Shown here: one piece after another, positions 19,716-31,000 of the stretch | How the letters are laid out: each line of letters opens with the position of its first letter | How positions within the stretch are numbered: the stretch's first letter is position 1 | NCBI GenBank assembly: GCA_004352715.1 | Contig: SCFE01000023.1 | Coordinates: 1,932,101 to 1,996,100, forward strand | From: Hofstenia miamia | Taxonomy: Eukaryota; Xenacoelomorpha; Acoela | Length of the DNA stretch: 64,000 nucleotides | Reading direction: 5' to 3' | Made by a program: the position numbers and the translations under genes | Notes under the pieces: generated by a model | Databases searched by the model: none | The model's input: only the letters and a program-made list of their open reading frames with translations | Told to the model about the DNA's origin: nothing

Positions 19716-20545
19716 CTGTGAACTTTGCGCCTCATCACACTCATCTTGGAGTTCAACTTGCTGCAAACTTAAATTGGACTGGACATGTGTCTTTGTGTCT
19801 CCGCAAAGCTAATTCCTCGATATTTGCCCTCTTCTGTAACGATCCTTTTAATANNNNNNNNNNNNNNNNNNNNNNNNNNNNNNNNNNNNNNNNNNNNNNN
19901 NNNNNNNNNNNNNNNNNNNNNNNNNNNNNNNNNNNNNNNNNNNNNNNNNNNNNNNNNNNNNNNNNNNNNNNNNNNNNNNNNNNNNNNNNNNNNNNNNNNN
20001 NNNNNNNNNNNNNNNNNNNNNNNNNNNNNNNNNNNNNNNNNNNNNNNNNNNNNNNNNNNNNNNNNNNNNNNNNNNNNNNNNNNNNNNNNNNNNNNNNNNN
20101 NNNNNNNNNNNNNNNNNNNNNNNNNNNNNNNNNNNNNNNNNNNNNNNNNNNNNNNNNNNNNNNNNNNNNNNNNNNNNNNNNNNNNNNNNNNNNNNNNNNN
20201 NNNNNNNNNNNNNNNNNNNNNNNNNNNNNNNNNNNNNNNNNNNNNNNNNNNNNNNNNNNNNNNNNNNNNNNNNNNNNNNNNNNNNNNNNNNNNNNNNNNN
20301 NNNNNNNNNNNNNNNNNNNNNNNNNNNNNNNNNNNNNNNNNNNNNNNNNNNNNNNNNNNNNNNNNNNNNNNNNNNNNNNNNNNNNNNNNNNNNNNNNNNN
20401 NNNNNNNNNNNNNNNNNNNNNNNNNNNNNNNNNNNNNNNNNNNNNNNNNNNNNNNNNNNNNNNNNNNNNTAAAACTTGACTTGTTTTTATTTTTTTGTTG
20501 TGTATGCCTTCAGCGGCTAAATAAAGTCATTCATTATGATTATTA
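19716..20545 (+). mobile_element. LINE fragment joined to Gypsy copy A, with internal gap
   Basis: VNFAPHHTHLGVQLAANLNW, then HVSLCLRKANSSIF, is the region after the RT palm of a non-LTR element (H-HLGV-L---L-W--H). An N gap follows (19854-20469). At its right edge is a LINE-like 3' end, CAGCGGCTAAATAAAGTCAT followed by TCATT. The two ends probably belong to one element. The same 130-base coding piece lies in copy B at 29441-29573. Confidence 0.6.
19854..20469. other. Assembly gap, 616 N
   Basis: The gap lies inside the LINE fragment that follows Gypsy copy A. Confidence 0.99.
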
Positions 20546-20587
20546 ACTTTGAATGCTTAGCGCTAGCGTCATTACCGAATAGAGTTC

Positions 20588-21500
20588 CAAGTCATTTAAA
20601 TGTATCGACTACTCTTTTTGCTGATGATACAAATCTCTATTCTGCTTCTCATGATAAACAAATATTGTTTAACAATTTACAGCTGAATTTAGATACACTA
20701 CAGGATTGACTTTGCTATAACAAACTTTCATTAAACTGTGAAAAAACGATGCAACTAAATTTCTTTAAGGAGACCGAGGGATTGCAGCGGCTTGAAGTAT
20801 CTGGTTATGAATTAAAAATTTGTGAATCCTACAAATATTTAGGAATTATAGTAGACAAGTATTTGACTTATGCTAATCATATTTCCGAATTGTGTAAGAA
20901 ACTATCTAAATTATGCGGTACGTTAATGAAATTGAGACATTTTGTGCAAAAACATGAAACATTAAACTATTACAATACCTACATTTTAACTAATTCAAAA
21001 TGGAGCATTGATATATGGTGGTACTACTTATAACACATTACTGCCTATTTTCAAAATTCAAAAAAAGATAATAAGAATAATTAATTTTAAACATTCGAAA
21101 GATTCGACAAAACAGTCGTTTTTGAATAGTGATATACTTAATATATATGAATTATACATATTTGAACTACTAAAGCACATAATAAAAATACAAAGAAAAG
21201 AATACCCGATGGAATTAATAAAATTAATCACACATATAATACTAGGGCTAAATTAAAAAACCAAACTTCAATAAAACAGCATAACTCTATGCTACAAAGA
21301 TATTCTCTTCAAGTTAGGGGAAGTAAGATATGGAATTATATAAATTCTAGGGCATTATTTAGTTGTAATATAGATAAAATATCTGAAAATGAAGTTAATG
21401 CACAAATATTCTGGGGATTTTTAGCATTGTAAAGTGTATTTGTTTTTATTTTTTCTAAGTGTTTAGATAAATATACATTATTCTCATTCTCATTCTTAAG
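20588..21500 (+). mobile_element. 5'-truncated second copy of the 6-9.8 kb LINE
   Basis: This matches 8703-9818 closely, beginning just before the FADDT box. It has an in-frame stop at the DW-CYNKLSLN position, small frameshifts and an internal deletion. The deletion removes the ORF2 end and the start of the 3' UTR (joining GAAAATGAA to GTTAATGCAC). It ends in TTCTCATTCTCATTCTTA where the first copy ends in CATTCATTCATC. Dead on arrival by 5' truncation, as usual for LINEs. Confidence 0.9.
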
Positions 21501-21506
21501 TATTTC

Positions 21507-21922
21507 ATGTTTTCTGTGCTAATTTTCTTAAATATATGCCGAGTGTTACCGCGTACAACGAATTTGGTTAATTTTCAAAAGTTATTTTTTAAACTTTTTA
21601 CGTATGTTATTGCACTTTTCATCCTTTACCCTATAATAGTGTATACTTTGTCCGCGTGCAACCTAATCTATACCTTCGCTGTACTTGGGTATATGCATGC
21701 TTCCAAAAGAAGGTAAAACATTAGTTTTTCCTTAATTTAGCCTGGAGTTTTGCTAGACATTATAAATTACATGTAATTTCTAGACTTCACTGTGCCTTTG
21801 ACAAACACTCATGGCTCAAAAAGTTTAAAATATAATTCAGCATATTTGCAGCACGGGGTATATATTTAAGCAATATAGCATATAAAATGTGCTCCGCGTG
21901 TCGCTATTCTACAAGTTCGCAA
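21507..21922. repeat. Decayed fragments of the 46.9-48.3 kb TIR element
   Basis: 21530-21665 resembles the right inverted repeat at 48115-48300 (CGAGTGTTACCGCG, TTTTAAACTTTTT, TTGTCCGCGTGC). 21841-21922 joins an inner piece (GCACGGGGTATATATTTAAG) directly to the outermost end CGTGTCGCTATTCTACAAGT. It therefore derives from a related element with an internal deletion. Confidence 0.65.
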
Positions 21923-22500
21923 ACATTCTTCAAGTTCAACTTACCAGGAATTTAATGGAACATAAATGGAAAATTCAGAGCAAAATTATTTTTCCAAACG
22001 ATTTTATATAAATTTTGAGATCTACTATAAACATATAAATATTTATATTCGGACTGCTTGGAAAGGTAGATTTAACCATTTCTCGAAAAAAGCTAGAACT
22101 GAAAAAATTCCACCGAATATGCAATATAACCAGTTATATGCAAATTTACAAAAATGAATTCCATCAAAAATTATCTAAAACAAAAACGAAATAGTGGGCG
22201 ACTAGGCTCTTTTACTGAAAATTAAAAACTGTCAAATGCTACTATATAGAAAAATCCTTAAAGTAGGCGACCAGAATTGCTTTGATTTCTACACTAAATG
22301 TAAAATGTAAAATTTAAAAGAATAGCATTCTTCTATTTTACAGCCAATGCATATCGACTAAAATTGGAAACATAATTTAAATATGGATTTAGTTTGCTAA
22401 ATTAAAATCGAATGCAAACCATTGAATGATAATCATCATACTTTGGGGTAGAAATAGATAAAAACTTCTGTTATAAAGACTTCATAAACAGCAAGGTTCA
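21923..22500. other. AT-rich spacer, nothing recognised
   Basis: Only short random frames are present, with CpG still at background level. Confidence 0.5.
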
Positions 22501-22504
22501 TAAA

Positions 22505-23215
22505 ATGGCGTTTGGAATTAAGTATCTAAAACAAATAAAATGGCTTAAGCAGAGTAAAGATATAATCAAAGCATTTGTAATTAGTCAATATACATATGCT
22601 TGCATTCTTTTAAGCAATATTAAGACGGCTGAGAATGAGTGTATAAATAGATTGTTTAAATGGTCAATCTGTGTGATGTTCTCCATTAGTAAACATCAAG
22701 TTAGTAAAAAACAGCAAACATTATCAATGCTTTGTCCATTTACTATAACCAAGTACAACAGCTTAGTACACATGTTGAAGCAGTTGAAAACAAGTAGTAG
22801 GGCACTAACCAAGAAATATGTAAAATATAATCACTGTGCAAACATGTGCATAAACAATATACATCCAAGAAGCAAATACTGGGAAAATTCTTTTACAACC
22901 ATATTTTGCAAACTGTGGAATGATTTACATATCATAGTAAGGAAAGCCAGCAAAATAAATGAATTTAAAAAACTGTTAAAACACAGTTTATTAGCAGAAC
23001 AAAATAATAACAGAATACTTAAAATGTTAAAACTGTAGCAAAACTTTTTAATTTTAATCCATTCTTAATTATAAATATCAGTGTGCATTTTAATTCAATT
23101 ATTGGAGCTTAGTTTGTAGTATATATATATCTAAGTTCTTAGTATATTTTTGTAAATATGCATATATCTTATTTGTACATATGAATGGAGCAAACAAATA
23201 AAGCTATTGAAGATT
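22505..23215 (+). pseudogene. LINE ORF2 C-terminus with 3' UTR
   Basis: The 177-codon frame (22505-23038) matches the post-RT region of Jockey/CR1-like ORF2. It has an ISQYTYACILLSNI stretch, an amphipathic ICVMFS segment and the typical terminal motif FTTIFCKLWNDLHIIVRKAS followed by FKKLLKHSLL. The preceding RT is missing, so this is a 5'-truncated insertion. The 3' UTR runs to an AATAAAGCTATTGAAG tail near 23198-23213. It marks the left edge of the CpG-poor block. Confidence 0.7.
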
Positions 23216-23319
23216 ATCAAATAAAAACATTGATGACAGCCAATGAATGAAAATAACAAACAGGCCATCCAGATAGCTACTTAAGGATTTTTACAAAAAT
23301 GTAATATTATATATATATA

Positions 23320-23930
23320 TACAGGGTGAGTCATAAGTCTTTGTCAATCAAAAATTATCATTTTAAAACACTCATGAATTGTATGCAGAAACTTAATTGT
23401 GCAAAAGATATTGATCTATCATTCAAATATTTGAAATTCAAATTTTATTATATTTGTGCTATCTCTGGAGGCAGCTTTATTTCATTCTTGCAAATTTTTA
23501 AGTATGGAATACTTCATCAGTGAGAAAATTACCATAATTGCATAGATCATTTTGTTTGAAAATGAAAGCATTGAATTGTGATGTTGAAAATTTGCTCAAT
23601 GCTACAACAAGCCAGCACCTGCATGAACAACATTAATCCATTGGAAGCAAAAGTTGTTGGAGCATGGATCCCTTGTCTCAGACAGATCTCAAAGTTGAAG
23701 ACCTGTCTCTGCATCTGGCAAGGATGTAAAAGTGGTTGTATTGGCATATATAAATGAGGATCCTACAACTTCAACTTGCAGACTGTCAACTGAGCATGCT
23801 ATTTCACAAACAACCATGTGCTGCATTCTGAAAAATGCAGGAATGCATACCTATAAACCTCAGTATTTGCAATTTATCAATGAAGATGACAATGACATTC
23901 ATTAGGATTGTTAGATAAACATTAAATATG
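23320..23930 (+). pseudogene. mariner-like transposase remnant with 5' end
   Basis: At 23320 the sequence ACAGGGTGAGTCATAAGTCT has the form of a mariner terminal repeat. Downstream at about 23728-23905 the frame encodes a helix-turn-helix region: VVVLAYINEDPTTSTCRLST, then ISQTTMCCILKNAGMHTYKP. This corresponds to the DNA-binding part of mariner transposases. Stops follow, and CpG-to-TpG changes explain several odd residues (Cys where Arg is usual). No right end was found. Confidence 0.65.
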
Positions 23931-23994
23931 ATTTGTGAAATCCTATATTTTTTAAACTTCTGAGAAAACATTGATTGCAAAATTGAATGCTTTT

Positions 23995-24425
23995 CTTACA
24001 AAGTTCTGGGGTTACATTTTTCTATTCATCCTCAATTATGCTCTATAAATTGTTGACAATTTTGGGATTTTCTTTCAAACTTGTTCTCATATGATTTGCC
24101 ACAGATTTTCTATAAGATGTAAGTCCAGGCTCTATGAAGACCATTTCATTACATTAATATTTTGTTGCAGATAAAGTTTTACCCATTGAGTAGTGTGACA
24201 TAGGTCATTACTGTGTTGTAAATCAGCTGGCTGATTTGGACAACCCAAACTAAAGGAATAACATGTTGTCTAAGGAGATTGTAATACAAATTTGTATTCA
24301 TTGTTCCAATTATTTTGATCAGCTGCCCAGCACCTTAGGATGAAAAGAGTCCTGAGACCATGACAGACTTAGGGTTCAATGAATCACCCAAACTTATGTT
24401 CATCTCTAAAGTGCTGTTGGTACTA
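23995..24425 (-). pseudogene. Tc1-like transposase C-terminal remnant
   Basis: On the minus strand, decayed but ordered Tc1 motifs occur: a GGSVMV-like start near 24370, GAGQLIKIIGTMNTNLYYNL, NDLCHTTQWVKLYLQQ (second Asp region) and INVMKWSS followed by SLDLHLIENLW. The last is a decayed form of the conserved final DDE motif. Frameshifts and stops throughout make this an old, inactive copy. Confidence 0.7.
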
Positions 24426-24429
24426 TAAA

Positions 24430-24924
24430 TGGATATCACATTTCTAAAAAAAAACAAAATATCTTAAAATGGACACTGCTTGAAAAGTGTGTACAAAGGA
24501 AAGCAACTTGATGAGACACCAAATATTAGAAAGCTTTTTAAGTGACAGTTTTGAATTAATGAACATAGTAATGTATTTTCACTATTTCTGCTCATTTAAT
24601 ACATCTATTATTGTAGATTTTTGTGCAACAATAATTTGCATAACTATATAAAGCACACTGTCAAAAAATCTGTGTCTGAATGCCATTACATTAAAATGAT
24701 GTCTTACCTATTTAATTGGCTAAAGCCTTTGTAGCTCTACAACAACAGTATCTGTTTTGAAATATTTGGTATTTGTTTTGAGACATTTGGTTTTCATTTT
24801 GAAAAATTTGGGATTCCTTTTAAATACCAACCCAAAAATCCACCTTGTACTAATCAGTCTTACTTTGAAGAACATGAGTTTCAGCATAAGTCAATCTTGC
24901 TGTCTTGTTCTTCTTGTTGATCAA
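24430..24924. other. CpG-free AT-rich spacer
   Basis: There is a simple TTTGGGATTT-like low-complexity stretch near 24760-24830. No gene was recognised. Confidence 0.5.
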
Positions 24925-25290
24925 TGGTTTGGTTTAGGGTTTTGATTACTCAGAATGTTAGGAACTTGAACTTGGATAACCTTGCAAAACTTGATCAAAA
25001 AAACCCAGAAGAGAAATCATCAAAACTTGAACTTGAACTCATTTTAAAATCCATTTGAAAATACTGTAAAAAATTTAATCATTTTAAATTTCAATTTCCT
25101 TAACCAATCAAAAATTACTATTTTTAGCTTAGAATTATTGGAAAATATATGTTTTTACCCTAAAAGACACAGAATTAGAAAAAAACTTGATCAAACTCAG
25201 AATTCTCTTTAAAAAAATACTTGAACTCAAACTCAAAACAAAAAAACTCAAACTTGGTCTGAGTAACTTAAACTTGACTCAAAAACCCAT
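24925..25290 (-). repeat. Dispersed repeat R2, CpG-decayed copy
   Basis: This is the reverse-complement counterpart of 47345-47655. Where that copy has TCGAG or GCGAG, this one has TTGAA, TTGAT or TTGCA. A third copy is at 35938-36110. The ends read GGGTTTTGATTACTCAGAAT on the plus strand. Confidence 0.8.
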
Positions 25291-25426
25291 GGTTTGGTTG
25301 CTGGTCAACTAGGTTGCAATCTGAAGTAATTAAGATGTTGTGATTTAGTAAAGCAACTCATGTCTTTGTTGGAATGAGTTTTAATTTGTCATTTGGTTGA
25401 GAAAAATTAATACTAACAACAATTTA

Positions 25427-26726
25427 TGTACCCTTGCACTTGGGGACTATTTTTCTGAACTTATTATTTTTGGCACTCTGCAATAGTGTTGTGTCCTTTT
25501 GACGTTTTTATTCTTTGATTTTCTGCTTTTTCTTTGTATCAAGTTTTTAAAATTAATTATTTGAATTTTGAGTGTAGTTATTTTGATAGTGTTAGTATTT
25601 GTCCCCTTGATTTGAATTACATGTGATAGCTCATTTTAACTTTGTGAGGGAAACTGTACTTTGAAATTGTAAACAAGTCAGGTAATAAGTTACAGATTTT
25701 TGTAATAAATATCTGCATTTACTGTAGTGAAGCACACAATAAATTCAGCGTCCTTCTACTGTGTTTGGTCTTTTCAATTATTTATCTATTAACCCCTTTT
25801 AGATTAAAATATTTGTTAATGATAACTGTTGTTTAAGATCAGGTGAGAATTCAGGAGGAAACTGCACCAGGTCTGTGGCAACAAATAGCTCCTTAATGGT
25901 GACAGCCTGAATCATGGCTGCTTTAGGTTATGATTATTGTAGAGTTGCTCAGTGGCTCAGGGAAATTTAGTGCTATTTATATCTTTTTATTTCGATCTAA
26001 ATCCATTGTATTTTGACGTCACTATGACGTTCCTTTTTCGAGATTAGTTTTGTTGCTATCAGTTTTGTGTCCCCTCGTCGGTGCTTTTGTTTTGCTCAAA
26101 TTTAATTTACGAGGGAAAATTATTGAAAACATGTTAAACCACGTTGAATATCGATTANAAGTTCTAATCTAAACTGTTTCTTGGAATCGTGGCTGTACTG
26201 AACACTAATTAAACCTTCTGCAGAGTCAATCGAGTTTCTAGCTAAGTCTCACCAGCCACCGATTCTACATTATGTGTAGGGAATAATATCTTTTATTTGA
26301 TCTGTTTGTACATGCAATTAATAATTTACACTTTGCAAATATACTATGCTGTTGGCAAATGTGAATGCACAGCAATTATGTGCCTGATATTTATTATTTA
26401 TTTACATGAGCTGAGATAACAGAACTCTGAGATAAATTGTTTATTGAGCTAGAAATTAATAGTTGAGACACACAATTAGCACCTTGGCAAGTAAGGATGG
26501 CTTCAAAGATATGGCTTTGGTGTGATGCCATGTGAATTGGTCACTGCTGAAGTTCTTTGTAGAATGGAATTTCATTATTTGTTAGGTGAAATCAGTGAAC
26601 CACAAATGTATGTTTCCTGTTGGAATGTGAGTCACTCTCTGCTATAGTAGACTTTGCAACCTTTGATCTAAACTCTTGCTTTACCCAGTACCACTAGAGT
26701 AGCCAGAGCTCCCCCATAATTTTACA
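25427..26726 (+). repeat. 5' LTR of Gypsy copy B (interrupted)
   Basis: It starts TGTACCCTTGCACTTGGGG and ends CCCCCATAATTTTACA. The 5' part matches 35634-35937 and the 3' part matches 40855-41313. Without the solo-LTR insertion at 25938-26269 it is about 970 bp. Related LTR copies end GATTCTACA, so the terminal bases are TG..CA. Confidence 0.8.
25938..26269 (+). repeat. Solo LTR of a short LTR family, CpG-retaining copy
   Basis: It runs from TGTAGAGTTGCTCAGTGG to CACCGATTCTACA and is flanked by TTAT on both sides. The uninterrupted target is seen at 40838-40865. It holds about ten CpGs, unlike its surroundings, so it is younger or unmethylated. A single N lies at 26158. Confidence 0.7.
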
Positions 26727-26745
26727 TGGTGACCCTGACGTGATT
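26727..26745 (+). promoter_or_regulatory. Retrotransposon primer-binding site (tRNA-Trp type)
   Basis: Directly after the LTR, TGGTGACCCTGACGTGATT is complementary to the 3' end of eukaryotic tRNA-Trp (..AATCACGTCGGGGTCA plus CCA) with one mismatch. That mismatch is C to T at a CpG. The tRNA sequence is from general knowledge. Confidence 0.7.
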
Positions 26746-27272
26746 ATGGACAAATTAGGGGTGTTAGTTGAACTCTCTACTCTATTCTAATGAAGTGTGC
26801 CTGTGAATCAATGCCTGGAGATGAACTCTGATTGTGAAGCTTGCATATGTACCAAAGTGGTCATCTGACTTTTTGCCTGGTGATTGTGACATGGTGCTGA
26901 GCTGTTACTGTTTCTATATCATATTTGGTTTTGTTCTTTCTCTTTGGTGTGAGCCAGCCACAATAGTTGTTTCCCCTGGCTGTGAATCAACTTCACTACT
27001 AATCAATGCATAAATTTGCTTCTTTTGTTACTTTTACTGCAGTCCTGTGCTTTTGGAGCTGTCACTGAGCTTTGATGTTGTTCTTACTTGTTTTAGTTTT
27101 TACATTGTTGTAGTCTCATTCTTCTAGAATTTGGATTTAATAACATACCCTACACTGTGTTGTTACTGTTATTAGTTTTTGTTTCTCTAAACCTGGATGG
27201 GATCCCTCTCAAATTGTTGGAATTGTTTTCTGAATTTTTCTTACTGTTTTTCTTGTTGTTTCTTTTTGCCAA

Positions 27273-28905
27273 ATGGAAATTAGTGTTTTATCTCATAATG
27301 GGACTCCCACTCATGGTCTCCCCAGTGTGAGCATTAGCAGCCCAAATGTTGCTCCTCACACTGTTGGAATATGGTCTAGTGCTTTTCCCTTGTCTTTTGA
27401 CACTTACTTCATTCTCCTGCAGACACTGCCACCACCAAAACCTCAAAACTCCAAAATTGATCAACTTCACACTGCCTTAGCCAAAGAAACTAGTTGATGC
27501 CTTGCTTGTGAGCAACACCTAGATTTGCTTCAAGCTGAAATGCAGGGACATGCCTGAGATACCCAATTAAGGGAGAGCTGTTTCATTGATTTGATTAATA
27601 TTCTGGAGATCCAACTCCAGAACTTGGATATGCCTCTGCCTACTTCTCCTCTGTGCCAGAGCAGCCCACCTTCATTATCTTCCCAGTCAAGCCCTTCCAA
27701 GTATATCACTCACAGTGTTCTACAGGATGTGTTGGACAATTTCTCTAAATGTCTTTCAGAGCAAATCTCTGAAATGATTTCTACTCGCCTTCTGAGAAGC
27801 CCCATTGTCTCCACTTCTACACCTTTACACCACAATTTGTTACCCCTACCACCACTTTTACAGCTGGAGAGCCCAACTATATGCAGTCAGTTTTGACTCA
27901 GGTTCCCATGCTTACCACAATTGCTGCTCAAATTTCATCTGTGCTGAGTGTGACTGTTTCACCTCCTGCACTTGTAAACAACTGTGTTACCCCTACTGGT
28001 GTGACCCCAACTACACCACCACAGTCATGCAACTTTCCCAAGTCCGCTGTCAAGAGTGGACCTTGCTTTACTCAGTCAATTCTACCTACAACTACTGCTG
28101 GAGCTGATACTGCTAACTTGTTTAATCATCATTCAATATTACCTAAATTCACTGGAAAGATTGACAAGATCTCTCAATCTTTTGAAGAGTGGTTCTTTCT
28201 TTTCAAGTTAACCATGTTGCAGTACAAAGCTACCCAAGATGCTGCCATTGCTCAATTCCCTAACTACCTTCAAGGTATCATGTACAATCAGTACATGATG
28301 TTAGATCAAGATGTGAAGACTAGTTATCTGCTTCTTATTGGATATTTCAAGGACCATTATAAGGCTCCCCATATCAAACATCAGTACAAAATACTACTTT
28401 GTGATCTGTCATTCAAAAAGGGTGATGATGTTCACACATACATCACACAAGTAGAAAGGCTGTTTCATCTAAGTAAACTCACCCTGAGTATTCAAAGCAT
28501 GATCTTTTTTTGTACATCTGCCAAGGCTTCCCAACTAACATTCAAAGTTGCCTTGAGCTCAAGTGCAACCCCAAGGACAATCTCAGTTTAATTATCTGCA
28601 AAGCCATAAGCATTATATATATGCTGCACCACACTACTTGTATTGATAAGGATGACAGAGACCTGAAAGCTGGTTCTTTTTCAGCAAAGCCTCCTACCAC
28701 TTCAAACACTGTCACTTCTACTGTAAAGATAGAACTTGAGCATAGCCATTGTTTCCATTGCAGTCAGAAAGGGCACACTCAATCTCAGTGCCAAGCAGTT
28801 ATTCATTTAGTCACTGATGGTGAAGGTTTCATCATAAATGAACCTGAAGACCAGGAATGTTCTCTTGCATCACCTGTTGGCTTAGCTACCCAGTCAAACT
28901 AGTCA
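27273..28905 (+). pseudogene. Gypsy gag remnant with zinc knuckle (copy B)
   Basis: N-terminal frame 27273-27497 leads into a coiled-coil-like piece (EQHLDLLQAEMQ). The same capsid pieces as copy A follow, including a long 236-codon frame from 27881 with FEEWFFLFKLTMLQYKA and LLIGYFKDHYKAPH. The zinc knuckle CFHCSQKGHTQSQC is near 28752-28793. At least three frame changes occur. Gag would form particles and bind RNA. Confidence 0.8.
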
Positions 28906-28914
28906 GAGCACTGC

Positions 28915-29410
28915 CTCTTAGAAAACATGCACATGATGTTCTGGTAATCACTTTGCTGTTGTGTACTAGCATAATCCCAGTCAATATAAATGGATCCCTG
29001 GTAAATGTCACCATCATTAATAGGGCCTCAGCCTTGATCATCAGTGATTCCTGTTGTTCTAAGTTATGCCTATCATGGAATGGCCTACTTCCATCTACTA
29101 CTTGTCTGCTGGATGCCTCTGGAAATTCCCTCTTGCTCAAAGGTCACATACTGAACCTAGAGTTACACATTTGGCAGGAGCTTTTTTTGTTGAACTAATT
29201 GTCATTGATACTTGTAGTCAACTGCTTCCATATGACATAATTTTGGGAAACAATTTTCTTGAGCAGACTTCATGCATTATCAAGTACAGTAATAACACCA
29301 TCTCCATCAGAGAAAGCAAACATTGGCAAGAGCTTACTACTGTCCCTAGCCAAGACATCTCTTTGAGCCTTATCATTGATTTTAGCACTACCAAGACATG
29401 TGGTATTTCC
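28915..29410 (+). pseudogene. Gypsy aspartic protease remnant (copy B)
   Basis: Identical to copy A over this region, including the lost catalytic Asp (NRAS in place of DTGA) and the later LPYDIILGNNFLE motif. It breaks off at 29410, where sequence of other origin begins. Confidence 0.75.
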
Positions 29411-29440
29411 ATACCAGAGATGTTATGATTTCTGGATTTA

Positions 29441-29573
29441 AAACCTGTGAACTTTGCGCCTCATCACACTCATCTTGGAGTTCAACTTGCTGCAAACTTA
29501 AATTGGACTGGACATGTGTCTTTGTGTCTCCGCAAAGCTAATTCCTCGATATTTGCCCTCTTCTGCTCATTAC
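29441..29573 (+). mobile_element. LINE fragment captured inside Gypsy copy B
   Basis: This is the same 130-base post-RT LINE piece as at 19716 (HTHLGVQLAANLNW). It keeps three or four CpGs in a CpG-poor setting. The left junction differs from copy A, while the inner sequence appears identical. Confidence 0.7.
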
Positions 29574-29765
29574 AACTCTGGTTTGTCTGGAATTTCAAGC
29601 CACAGCCTGCTCACCAATCTTAAGGGCCATCCACAATCTGACAGAGCTTAGTGAAAATGTTTGGATACCCCCTGTTAATGAGTGGACACATCTGCATCTT
29701 AGTTCTCAGGAGTGTGAGTCACTTTCCCATCTTCTCAGACAGCATTATGAGGTTTTAATTATGGT

Positions 29766-31000
29766 TTGATCAGCATTGGTCAGGCCATTAGAGAACAGCA
29801 TTCCATCATAACCAAGAATGATAATCCAATTCACTTGCCCATCAGAAGAGTACTGGAAAACCTTTGGGAAGAGTATGAAAAGATCTTAAGCAACCTCAAA
29901 GAAAGTGGCATTATCAAAGCTAACAATAGCCCCTATGTGGCTCCTACTGTCTTCATCAAAGTACCACCTCTGCATTGATTTCAGAAAGCTTAACAACATT
30001 ACAGTGAAGGATGCATACCCACTCCCATGCATCAAGGATCTCCTTTACAATGCTAGTCAATATAAGTTATTCAGCTGCCTTGACCTGTGCAAGGCTTACT
30101 GGCAGGTGCCAATGAAAGCCTTCCAACATTTTGAAGACCACCTTTATAACTCCCTATAGCCTCCTTGATTGGAAGTATATGGCTTTTGGGCTCTGCAACA
30201 CCCCTACAACATTCAAGTGCTATGTTACCCACATACTTAGGAATGGTGCCAATGTACTTGAGCCTGGCATAACAGCCTATATGGACAATATTCTCATTGC
30301 TGGTAACACTTTCTCAGAACATCTAGAAAGGCTTGGATGCACCCTCAGCTTGTTATATGAGTCTGGCCTTCAAATCAATGGGAATGAGTGTTCTCTATTA
30401 CAGCCTCATGTCATCTTTCTTGGAAGAATTCTTGAACCTGGTCATATCTCCATCAAGAATGTTGTGAAAGACCATCTTGATAAAATTGAAACTCCCTGTT
30501 TTTGTAAGAACATACAACAACTCATGGGATTCTTGAATTACTATGGTACCTTTATCTTGGAGTTAGCTAACAAAACAAAGCACATCTCCAACCTACTGTG
30601 GTGCAATGTTGAATTTAAATGGAGCTGGATCAATCAGAAAGAGCTCAACAATATTAAGAAAGAACTTAGAAGAATTCCCAGCTTAAACACACTGGATTAT
30701 TTGAAGGAATTCCTTATTGACTGTGATGCCAGTTTCATTGCTATCAGTGGTGCCCTTAGTCAGATAATCAATGGGAAAGAGAGCCCCATCCAATATTTCA
30801 GCCCCAAGCTAAGAAATGCTGAGCTAAATTATGATGTGATCAAGTTGGAAATGCTTGCTTTAGTCAAGAGTCTGAAAAAGTTTCATTTTTTCATACTGGG
30901 CCACCAGTTCACTGTGTGCACCAACAGCTCAGCACTGTCATGGCTGAAGAAATTCTCAGGGTTGCAAATCTAATATTGTCACCCAGTGGATTGAGTACTT
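29766..31000 (+). pseudogene. Gypsy reverse transcriptase and RNase H remnant (copy B)
   Basis: RT starts near HSIITKNDNPIHLPIRRVLE, continues with SGIIKANNSPYVAPTVFIK, CIDFRKLNNITVKDAYPLP and FSCLDLCKAYWQVPM (first catalytic Asp), then YMAFGLCN. The palm box at 30278-30289 reads YMDN instead of YMDD, a lost catalytic Asp. The connection FLGRILEPG and LMGFLNYYGTFI is followed by RNase H from about 30715 (DCDASFIAISGALSQ, ELNYDVIKLEMLAL). Two frame changes occur in the fingers/palm. The stretch 30131-30973 is a single 280-codon frame. Confidence 0.85.

Noticed and set aside
30278-30289. YMDN as a functional variant RT active site
   Set aside because: The surrounding gene is full of stops and frameshifts, so this is decay rather than adaptation.
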